64,000 nucleotides of DNA from Geosiphon pyriformis (Eukaryota; Glomeromycota; Glomeromycetes; Archaeosporales; Geosiphonaceae). Below, in pieces: positions 49,001 to 58,434 of this stretch (position 1 is the stretch's first letter; the number at the start of each line of letters is the position of its first letter). The stretch spans positions 412,888 through 476,887 of the forward strand of contig JAAOMT010000479.1 of NCBI GenBank assembly GCA_016748015.1, read 5' to 3'. The notes beneath the pieces are model-generated. The model saw only the letters and a list, made by a program, of their open reading frames with translations. It was not told the origin of the DNA and searched no databases. Made by a program: the position numbers and the translations under genes.

Positions 49001-50775
49001 TAGGCTGTTTCAATTAAAGCTATAGGATGGGTGTTCATGAGAACTCCCTCCCATTCATATGGTTTAGGAATCATCGAAACCCAAGCTTCTCTCCAAGGCC
49101 CAGGGACCAACTCACCAACCAAACAGAAATTCAAGAGCACCAAAAGCATATCCAAAACAGATTTGTCACAATGTTTCCATAATTCGTTGGAGATACCAAA
49201 AAGACCAGCCGCTTTTCCATCAGGAAGATCCTTAACAACAGCTGACAATTCATCAAAACTAATCGAACACATGACATCAGAGAAAGCACCATCGAACATG
49301 TAATCCAGAGGCCAATATTGACGAGCCCAATCCTCAGACAAGTCAGACACCACCTCATGTTTTCTGGTCCATCTCTTCATAATTTTGTCCATCTTAGACT
49401 TAACCAACACAGGCTCTAAAATCAACTCATCCTCTATAACCAAATGATCCAGGACCATCTTGCGAAAAGGACGCTCCAAAACACTCCTAATGGTATGACC
49501 CTTGTTCAGTTCAAAACTCTCCATCCTCTTACCAATAGCCTGCTTGATCAAGAATTCTTTAGCACACTTGGATTCCACTAATTTGTAGGAGTGGTATGAT
49601 TTTCTTGCTTTGGCCAGCACAGAACAAATAAGATCAAAATTAGAACCTGAAAGAAACAGAGACTTAACCGCCGATGCATCAGGGGAGTCGAGTCTGTGCC
49701 ACACCTCCAACAAAGAAGCAAAACCATCACTAGAAGCCAAATGCGAAGCCTTGACCAACTTAGAAACCAGTAGCTCCAGCTTGTGAAACCTAGAAGAAGT
49801 CTTGGTAAACACACCATCAAAATCTTTAAATTATTTTTTCTTAAATGTACCACCTGCTGAAAGAACTATAATCTTGCGAACAATGTCCCACATAGCATCT
49901 ACATCAGAAAATCTTACTGCCACACCAAAAGCATCCGAGAACAAAGAGACATTAGCAGCTAAGGCATTCCTGAACTCCAACCACTTAGCTTTACTGGCAT
50001 TATTGACGTCAAACTTCCAATGGTCTTTATTTACTTGCTTGCAAAGAGAATTCAAACGCATATCCAAGAGCCTGTCCAAACCCAAATTCACTGAAACAGC
50101 TTGATGATCCGTGTCAAAATGCTTACTGACATTCAAAACTTCACAATGCACTATTGCATTGACAAGACTCGAGGAGACAAACACGTAATCAATTGTTTTC
50201 TTAACATCCCTAGAATTTTCCCAAGTGGGCTTTTTTGCAGCTGGGCTACCAACTAAAGAATTGACCAGACCCAAATCAAAGCATCTTTTGAAACTTGCAC
50301 TTTTATGAGAGCCGTCTTCATTAAAATTGCCACCGAGAATGATGAAAGAAGATTCGTTGACAGCCTTCGCAATGAGAGAATTGATTTCACTAGCCTGAGA
50401 AAACCGAACCATTAAAGAAGCACCAGCATAAAGCCCCAAAATCGACACAGAAAGTTTACTCTTGAAAAGTAATTTAATGGAAAGAAGCCAACCAGGCACC
50501 TCAGAAACCTTGCACACATAACGAGCCAAAGAAATATCCATGATAATGGCAACATCCACACCCAAGTGACCAGAGTCCAAACCAGAAGTGAACACTCAGA
50601 CACCATCGAACTTGTCTACAATCCACGAACAAACCCTACTTCTTAATTTTGTTTCAGTAACAATAGAAACCAAATTGTTCATTTCCTTATGCTACCTAAT
50701 AATGTCCTTTTGCTTAGCGGGATTGTTCATGCTCCTAACGTTGCACGTAGCAACTTTCCAGACTAAACTGCTCAT
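46096..50775 (-). pseudogene. LINE-G1 ORF2: endonuclease, reverse transcriptase, RNase H, CCHC finger
   Basis: The frame from ATG 50773-50775 to the stop at 46096 is 1,560 codons in one phase. The APE-type endonuclease is at about residues 4-230: ETKL, GGNFNEDGS at about 148, IDYVFVS, and DTDHQAV at about 222. Reverse transcriptase motif A is LQDMHKAYDLV (Asp 653) and motif C is an intact FVDD (766-769; bases 48469-48480). RNase H keeps all four acids: YTDGS (Asp 1136), Glu 1176, SDSQ (Asp 1198) and Asp 1257. The C-terminal finger is C1380-x2-C-x7-H-x3-C1395. Six premature stops lie at 50692, 50596, 49831, 48895, 46867 and 46492; each follows from one or two G-to-A or C-to-T changes in a Trp, Gln or Arg codon. 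Confidence 0.92.
50772..50775 (-). promoter_or_regulatory. ATGA overlap coupling ORF1 stop and ORF2 start in LINE-G1
   Basis: The ORF1 stop TGA (50772-50774) and the ORF2 start ATG (50773-50775) overlap as ATGA. LINE-G2 has the same ATGA at 55398-55401, and LINE-A and LINE-B have ATAA at the same place. The overlap is typical of termination-reinitiation, by which ribosomes that finish ORF1 restart on ORF2. Confidence 0.75.
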
Positions 50776-52565
50776 TGGGTGAGGGGTAGAGACACCGAAA
50801 GCGCACTTATACTATCCACTTTGGCCGAAAGGCCCAGAACCATCTCCATTAGACACTTCATGCTGTCTTCCAGCTTAGACACTGAAGACACATTAAAAGA
50901 CACTGCTCCCGCGACATTCCCACCACTAGTGAACACACCTGAACCCTTACTCATCACTACATCCGCCCCTTGATCCTGTGATGAAGGGGTCACCAACGGC
51001 TGACATCCAGGGCTAGGCTGGGGAACCATTGGCCCAAGTGCATTCAACCTCTTAGCCAGCTTACCAACTTGCTCTGCGAGGCTGGCGAGACTGCACTCAA
51101 GAGTGGCGAACCTATTGTTGACTTTCATTGCAACCTGTAGGGATGGCTTTATCTCCGAAGAGGAGCCATTATTCACTACAACGTTCTGACCAGAGAAGGG
51201 GGGCAAAAAACACCCACAAGCAACCTTTGCCCAAGAGAGACCACCAAAAGAAACCAAACAGGCAACTGGAGCCGAGCGTTTGGCATAGATGGTTGCTAGC
51301 CTGCTTTTATCCGTATCTGAGAAAACCCTACGCAGCGAACTATCAGAAGATAATTTCCCACCAACTGCACAACCCAATGACGTGTGACCCAATTTCTTAC
51401 ACTTGGTGCATTTAGCAGAAATGAGGCAAGACCAGCAGAGATTGGTGTTCCTGAGTACTGGTATGGTACCCACAGCAGTATCCAATGATTCAGCAGAGTT
51501 GAAACAAACAACAGCACACCTGGCCCGAGCATACATAACAAAATGACGATCAATGACGCAAGTTTTCCCACCCACAGATCTAACAAAGTCCCAGATATCA
51601 TGAGTGGTGGTCCCCATCGGCAATGTGTAGAGCAGTGCCCTATGTTGGTCCCTTACATCTCACGCTTCCTTGTCTGAATCAGTCTTAGCCACATGTACAG
51701 CATCTTTCCCGATTAAGATGGACCACTCAGCTGCGGTCAAATCAGCTTGATCCGATCATTCGAATTCCACCATCACCTTCTGCCACAGCCCGATCAACTG
51801 CATCTTGATTGCCTTAATAACTCCAAACTTGGATAGTGCAGCGTGTACAGTCTCAGTCAATGTTCCAACTGGAATTTCTTTCATGACCATAGCCCGATCT
51901 GATCACTCAGATGATCTCTTAAGATCAGTGTTTACCATAATATTCGCACCAGTAGCCTTTTCAGTGGCCTTCATTAGATCTGATTTGGAAGTGAATGTTA
52001 CTCTGATGATCCCTAAGAATTTTGAGGGGATAGATGCCCTCCCAAAACCATTAATTCCAGAAAATAAACTCCTGATCTTCTTGAGCTTCTCCTGGGCCAA
52101 ATTTTCTTCTACTGCTTTTAGATCCAAATCCAAAGCAAATGACTTTCTAACTAAAACATTGACCAGGTTCTTAAGAGGAGGGGGAAGCACCAGAGAGGCA
52201 TCCAGAAGAACATCATCATTATCATTGTCATCCAGGAAGTCGATCTTTCCCAAAGGTTTTCCCAATGCTTTCCTAGTTGTTAACTGCGAACCTTTCGGCA
52301 TTTGATCCAAATCTCCACCAACGAGCGCACCACCTTCACCATAATCGAAACTTGTCTCCTCAACAAGACATTCCTCTTCCATATCAACACTGTTAGATTC
52401 TGTGATATCACCAGTCTCCGAACCCCATGAATGACCACTATGTACCCTAGCAAAACCCTTTTCAGCACCAGCATTGTCCTCAAGAACACTGCCTCTTCTC
52501 TTTTTCCTTGACAGAACAGCCTTGAAACCACCCTCAGAGCCAAAACTTTTAACCGTCTGTTTCAT
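50772..52565 (-). pseudogene. LINE-G1 ORF1: zinc-knuckle nucleic-acid-binding protein
   Basis: The frame from ATG 52565 (MKQTVKSFG) to TGA 50772 is 598 codons in one phase. The N-terminus is basic and then acidic (EEECLVEE, DDNDNDDV). An RNA-binding-like part includes FVRKSFALDLDLK-type sequence and a second SIKMQL-like block. The knuckle at 51369-51410 is intact: C386, C389, H394, C399 (KCTKCKKLGHTSLGC). The C-terminus is Ser-rich, with Leu-spaced LASLAEQVGKLAKRLNALG suggesting a coiled coil for trimerisation. Three in-frame TGA codons lie at 51903, 51756 and 51660. The positions align with Trp in related copies or fit TGG-to-TGA change. Confidence 0.88.
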
Positions 52566-52705
52566 GACAGCAATACTAGGGCCAACAACAGCCTCATAAT
52601 CAAGCAGAAATGGTTTGGATTTATCATACTGAATGGTAAAAAACTTCTTTCAAAAAACTTTTGACTTTTTTTTTTAGGATTTGTGGAGGAATGAGAGAAA
52701 AAAGT

Positions 52706-53287
52706 TTTATTTATTTGCTTTAAATTACTAATTTTAAAAAATTTAAATATTGTTTTAAATTATAATATTATACAAAAAATTTTATTATTAAAATTTTTAA
52801 AATAATATTTAAATTAATTATTAAATAATTTTTAATTTTTTTAATATTATAACTAGTTTATTTTGATGTTTTATATCTTTTTAGTAAACAATCTTAGTTT
52901 TTTAATTATTTTTTATATTATTTTTTGTGTTTTTTACTAAGTAATTTTTAATGTTATAATTTTAATACTTTTTTTTAATCAATTAGTTTTAACAATAAAA
53001 TAATAACAGAAAAAATAAAATAAAATAAATATAAGAAAAATAAAATTAGCAATTTATTAATAACTATAATTAAAACCTATTGTTTTAGTATTTTTTTTAT
53101 TATATTTAATAAATAAAATCCAATTATAATCTAATATAATATATTAAATTAAGTAATTTAAATTAGATGTAATTTATATATTTTTTACATATAATTATTT
53201 ACTTAAATCAATTAAAACAACATTATATTGTTACTTGAGTAAAAAAACTAAATAAAAACTGTTAAAAAAATATAATTACTATGTAAA
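52706..53287. other. AT-rich stretch with LTR and LINE relics
   Basis: About 52880-53090 aligns with the Gyp1-family LTR (ATAACTATAATTAAAACCTATT for ATAATCAAAAGCTATT), - orientation. About 53095-53225 aligns with the LINE 3' untranslated region on the - strand (TTTTTTACATATAATTATTTACTT for the ACATGTGACCAGCCACT block). Neither holds coding sequence. Confidence 0.5.
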
Positions 53288-53392
53288 AACACAAAATAAC
53301 ATAAAATAATACAAAATAATATAAGTTAACATAAAATAATACAAAATAATATAAGTTAACATAAAATAATACAAAATAATATAAAATAATAC
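53288..53392 (+). repeat. AT-rich tandem repeat
   Basis: A unit of about 30 bp, ATAAAATAATACAAAATAAT followed by ATAAGTTAAC, is repeated about three times with a shorter fourth copy. It ends exactly where LINE-G2 begins. Confidence 0.8.
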
Positions 53393-53517
53393 AAAAAAAC
53401 TTTTTTTTTTCTTACTTTCAAAAATCCTCAAAAAATGCATTTTTTGAAAAAGAAGTTTTTTATTTTTTCTTGTTAGTTTATATCAATATTTTTTTGCCTA
53501 ATAATAACCCATTTTTC

Positions 53518-55401
53518 ATGAATTTGGAGGCTTCTACAAGTAGCATCATATCTAAAAAGAAGGCATCCAAGGGTGTTTTTCATGGTTCTGCTAGTGGTTT
53601 TTTTTTTCAGAAGAAGAAAGTCATTCTTGGAAATATTAAACACTTTGGTGATAAAAAGAATATCTCCTTAAGTAAATTTGGGCTTAGTAATAATGTGTAC
53701 TCTGATATGGAAAGTCTATTTGGTGATAATAAAAATATTAGCATGTCTAGTGCAAATAGTAAGTCTCTTTTGGGCTCGGCTGCTACCATACTCAAGATAA
53801 AATGAGTCAATACTGGTGTTGTTTTTGGCTTTCCACTCAGTTTTTCCAATTTTAGTATGGATAATGATAAAGTGGTTTTCTTTTCTTGCTTGTCTATCTC
53901 TTTTGACAAAAAGTGGATTGACCCTAAAATCATTAAAACTCCAGTAAAAGTGTCAATCAAAAAATTGTTTGCTTTAGATATTAATCTCTCAACTGTGGAA
54001 GAGAAATCAGTAATGGCAAAAACTCAATTGATTAGAAAATTTTTTTCTTCAGTCAATGGTTTTGGAGGAACCACTACTTCTTCAAAATTTGAGAGGATCA
54101 TCAGATTTATTTTCATTTCAGAAAAGAGCATAGAAATGGCTATGTTATTGGCCAGAGAAAAAGAGATCAATGTAAACAGTAATCTTAAAAAACAAAGAAT
54201 GTGGTCAAATCAGGCTGTAGTAATTAAGAAAATTTTCATAGATACACCTAAAAATATGATTGTTGCCACAGTATCCGAATTTGGGGAAATTAAGTCAATC
54301 AAAATTCAATTAATTAGGATGTGGCAAAAGGCTGTAGTAGAATTTGCTGAATTGAACCAAGCTAATTTGTTGGTCTCAAAGTAATCATTTCTGATTAGAA
54401 AAATTCTGTACACATAGCCAAAGCTGTAAAAAATTGTGAAATTTGGGCATCTAAGGATCAGTTCAGGGTGCTTTTGTTTACTTTGCCAGTAGGAACAACA
54501 GCACATAATCTTGGAACTCTTTTGGAAAGGGCTGGTGAGAAAACCTGCATCATAAACAGATCTATGAAAACTGATAATAGGATTTGCTATGCTGTGGTTG
54601 GTTTTAATTCTGATGATAATTTGGAATTTGCTTTTCACATAGAGCCTATTTTTGGTGGAATAAAATTATCTTGGGCTAGAATAAATTTGGTTTGCTATAA
54701 AAAATATGAGTGTTTTGGGCATTTAGCTCTTAAGTGTGATACTTTAGACATATTTGTGCTGCTATTATCTAAGAGATCATATAAAAAGATTGCTTCAGAG
54801 GAAGTTTGCTTTTGGCTCACTAAGTTGTACAAGAAAAAAGATGTTCTAATCTCTTGTCCTGCTGTCTTTGGTGGCAAATTTTGAGCCCAAGTGGTCTCGC
54901 TAGCTAATTTTTCTGGTGGTGCTTGCTTTAAGTCTGGTTCTAGTTTCTCTCCTCTTGGTGTCTCAAGTTTGGGTGGTACTCTTTCTCCCACTTCAGCTGA
55001 TATCTTTGGCTTAAGTAATTGTTTGGCAGTTTTAAAATGCTCTTTAGGGTTTTTGTCAGATCAGGTTTCTGTTTTATTGAAGAAGTTGAGCTTTGTAGAG
55101 TTGGTGCCCTTGACTACATCCTCTCCTGCTCCTTCTTTGGTTGCCTCTGTTTCTCTAACTCCTGTTTTGGATTCAAATATGGTTTTGGATAATGTATTGG
55201 TATTGTCCATTCTCTTTTTCCTTGCTGGTTTTAATGCAGTTGCTAATTTTAGCTCTAGTAGTTCTAAAGGTTCTGACCACCAAAATGGGTGGTTTGGAGT
55301 CAAAAATAGTGACTTTGGAGACATCAATTAATTTGGTTTTGGGAAGATTGAATCATCTGTGTTCTGGTTTGGGTTTGTCAGTTCCTTTTTTATTTCAATG
55401 A
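53518..55401 (+). pseudogene. LINE-G2 ORF1: variant nucleic-acid-binding protein
   Basis: The start ATG 53518 opens MNLEASTSSIISKKKASKG. The middle reads KKLFALDINLSTVEE and FFSSVNGFGGTTTSSKF, homologous to the core of LINE-G1 ORF1. The knuckle is CYKKYECFGHLALKC (near 54690-54737): two Cys positions are Tyr and the last Cys is kept. The Ser-rich C-terminus (SSPAPSLVASVS) has a coiled region. Phase changes lie near 54385-54460 and about 55250-55330. The frame ends TGA at 55399-55401, overlapping the ORF2 start. Confidence 0.8.
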
Positions 55402-57409
55402 TCAGTTTGGTTTGAAAAATTGCTATATGCAATGCTCAGAGTATAAACAATCCTGCAAAGCAGAAAGATATAGTTCATTGGCACAAAGATATGGGCAATT
55501 TGATTTCAATTATTATTGAAACTAAGTTAAAAAGTAAGATCTGTCTGTAGATTGCTGATAAGTTTGATAATGTCTATGTCTTTACTTTTGGTATGAACTC
55601 TGGTTATTTGGGTTCTGGTGTTGTCATTATTATGAACATTTCTCTGGCTTATTACGTGTGTAGAATTTTTAAGGTGCCTGGTCAGCTCTTTTCTATTAGG
55701 TTACTTTTCAAAAATAAACTTTCTGTTTTGATTTTGGGACTCTATGCTGGTGCTTCTTTTGTAGTTTGGTTCTCCCAAGCTGGTGATATTAATTCTCTGA
55801 TTGCAAAGACTATGAATGAATTCTCTTTTGTCATCTTGGATGGTAATTTCAATGAAGATAGTTCTTACAGATGTGTGAGTTTCAGGAAGTGCCTTGGTTT
55901 GGAATTGGTCAATTTTTTGTTGGGAAGTCTAATTGTGAAAGATCTTACATAGATAAATTCAAAAGACATGGAAAAAACAATTGATTACATGTTCATTTTT
56001 TTGAATTTGATTAATGTGGTAATGGGTCACAATGTTGTGAATGTTAGTGAACACTTTGATACTGATTACAAAGCTGTTTCTGTTTCTGTTAGTTTGGATG
56101 AATTACTGAATATGCAACTGAACTCAGTGTACAAACAAGTGAATAGAGATTGTTAGAAGTTTGACTTCAAAAATGCTGATGAGTTGAAATAGTATGAGTT
56201 TAAAAGCACTACAGTAGTTAATGCTGCTATGTTTTCAAATGAATTTGATATGTGTAAAAAGTTCTCAGATTTGAATATAATGTGGAACATTGTTTACAAA
56301 ATTATGATCTTGTTAGCTAATGAAACATTTAAAAGAAAATGGTATAAGAGTTATACTGGGAAGTTCACCAAGAAATCTTCTAAATTTCACAGATTAGAGC
56401 TTTTGGTGTCAAAAATTGTCAGGTGTTTTTATCTGAGTCTTGAAGGTAAATTTACATTTCTGTTGAATCTTTGGTTTTCTTTGAATAACAATAATGTCTT
56501 AAATATCAGAACTCTTCTGGATTCTAGTGCCAACTTCAATTGTGTGCATTTTGCTTTTTTTAGAGTGAGAAAGTTATATCATGTCAGCAAACTTGCTGAA
56601 TTTAAGAAAGCTGAAGAAACAAGCATTAGACATGTCATTGATAGGAGGATAAAGAGTTTTGAGGTGAACAAAAGCCACATTATCAGAAGTGTTTTGGAAT
56701 GTTCTTTCCAAAAAGTGGTTCTGAATTATCTGATAATTGATAATGAACTGGTTCTAGAACCTGATTGAGTTAAAGCCAAGATGGATATAATCATGGAGGA
56801 TTGGACCAGAAAACATGTGGTTGTTGCTAATGTATCTGGAAATTGGTGCCATTAATATCAACTTTTAGAGTATGTTTTTGATGAAGCCTTTTCAGGAGTA
56901 ATATGCCCAATTGATTTTGATAAGTTGTTCAATGTGGTATCCAATCTTCTCAATAGTAAAGCTGCTAGGCTTTTTGGTATTTCTAATAAACTTTGAAAAC
57001 ATTGTGATAAGACCAATTTTGGATATGCTCTTAGAGCTCTTGAATTCTTGTTTAGTTAGTGAATTAGTGCCTAGTTCTTGGAAAGAGACTTGAGTGTCAA
57101 TAATTTCTAAACTGTATGAATAGAAGGGTGTTCTAATGAATACTCATCCTATTGCTTTAATTGAGACTACATGTAAAATTCTCTCTAAGGTTTTCTCTGA
57201 TAAAATTTTGTTAACATACAGCATGTATGATGTTCTCTGTGAGAACAATTTTTTGGTTTTAAAGAGTACAATTACACAGTCTTTTATCTTTGCAATTTAA
57301 TCAATAATCGAAGATGCATTGGAAAAAAACCATAAGCTATGGTTAATTTTGCAGAATATGCAAAAAATATATGATTTTGTTGAATGGGAGCATCTCAAAA
57401 AGAGCCTGA
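55398..57409 (+). pseudogene. LINE-G2 ORF2, cut off in the reverse transcriptase domain
   Basis: The ATG at 55398-55400 lies in the ATGA overlap. The endonuclease keeps ETKLKS near 55520, DGNFNEDSS near 55840 (GGNFN in LINE-G1), MEKTIDYMFIF near 55968 and FDTDYKAVSV near 56055, where the catalytic His of DH is now Tyr. The linker and the start of the reverse transcriptase follow to KKSL. Stops at Trp or Arg positions and phase changes after about 56768 mark decay independent of the insertion. Confidence 0.82.
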
Positions 57410-58389
57410 TGTTACCAGACAAAATTAGAGACATTATTTAGCATGAAATTATCTTTATAATTCCCATCATTAATTAACATATATTATCATTTCAAATTAT
57501 CACTTATTACATTAGCAAAATGTCCAAAATTATTATTTAATTAATAACTCAATTTATATAAACACAAATGTAACCTAATTGTGATGATCAATTATGCAAT
57601 ACTCCAAACTATGTAACATTCAAAAAGTTTACCAAAATTTGTAGAAATTCGCCGAAATAATTGATAGTTCACCAAAATATCTAATAGTTTGCAGAAATAA
57701 CTTGTAGTCACCAAAATGTATCTTTAGTTCAGCGAAATTGTAGAAAATAGCAAAGTTCAAGTTCATAAAATAGTGTTACGACAAGTTGTATAAAAGAAAA
57801 GCATCTCTCTTTGAGAAAATGTATCTTACTTTAGATTTATCTCTTAAAACCATTCCTATATACACAAAAAGAAATAAATATCAAATAATTTGAAAAACCA
57901 AATTCTTTAATTATTGTACTTGGAAAATTCTCAAAAACCCAACTAACATTTTGAAATTGATTAGCTACTAATTTCAGTAAACTGTTAGTGACTCCAGGCC
58001 TGGATAGAAAACGTTTCCCTTGACAGAATTCTATTTCTTTTACATTTTCTTTTATTTTTCTTTTCTTTTCTTAGTATAGTCATTAGGGTAGTCTACAGAC
58101 GAGATTCCTGTAGAAGAGTTGACTTTCACAGCAAAGTAACTACACATATTTTGTGAGCTTCCAGATGAGCAATTCCTGGGAAAAAGTTAACGTTTACTAC
58201 AATGTAACTACATAAAGTAACTGGCATGGAATTGGCCATTTCACTTATAAGCCCAGCAATTCAAATTATAGGAGATAATTTGAAGATAAATTCAGTTACT
58301 GGAAGATCAACCACATCCAAAAAACGTGAATTCACAACAAACAGGCATCAACAACATTTAAGAAAAGAGACCAAAAACCTCTGGTAACA
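57410..58389 (+). repeat. 5' LTR of Gyp4
   Basis: It begins TGTTACCAGAC directly after LINE-G2 ORF2 coding sequence, and ends CTCTGGTAACA, 980 bp. A primer-binding site and gag follow. The left flank base quartet is CTGA (57406-57409); the matching right flank lies outside the window. A block with AGAAAT/CACCAAAAT repeats runs from about 57640 to 57730. Confidence 0.85.
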
Positions 58390-58391
58390 TT

Positions 58392-58401
58392 TGGTGCTCT
58401 C
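58392..58401 (+). other. Primer-binding site of Gyp4
   Basis: Two bases after the LTR end the sequence reads TGGTGCTCTC. TGG would pair with a primer CCA end. The same site follows the Gyp2 LTR. Confidence 0.68.
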
Positions 58402-58434
58402 CCATAGAAACAACACAGCAAAAACAAATTCAAA

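Larger units (their letters stand above)
45985..52705 (-). mobile_element. LINE-G1: best-preserved full-length LINE
   Basis: The element reads on the - strand from the start AAAACTTTTTTCTCTCATTC near 52705 to a 3' untranslated region with GGCCCAAGTGGCTGGTCATG near 46060-46085 and an A-rich tail near 45985. ORF1 and ORF2 are each in one uninterrupted phase, broken only by nonsense codons. Its visibly higher GC than the surroundings fits a younger copy. Confidence 0.92.
53393..57409 (+). mobile_element. LINE-G2: 5' part of a LINE, interrupted by Gyp4
   Basis: The start reads ACTTTTTTTTTTTCTTAC, like other LINEs. ORF1 differs from that of LINE-G1 and matches the relics at 43440 and 45000. ORF2 is colinear with LINE-G1 until the reverse transcriptase motif A region. 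There it stops after KKSL at 57409, and the Gyp4 LTR begins at 57410. The remaining ORF2 and 3' end should lie beyond the right edge of the window if the insertion is simple. Confidence 0.85.

Noticed and set aside
50772-52565. TGA codons at Trp positions as evidence for a recoded genetic code (TGA = Trp)
   Set aside because: The intact mscL-like gene uses TGG for its Trp codons and ends normally. The retroelements also have TAG and TAA at Trp, Gln and Arg positions, so transition decay explains them.
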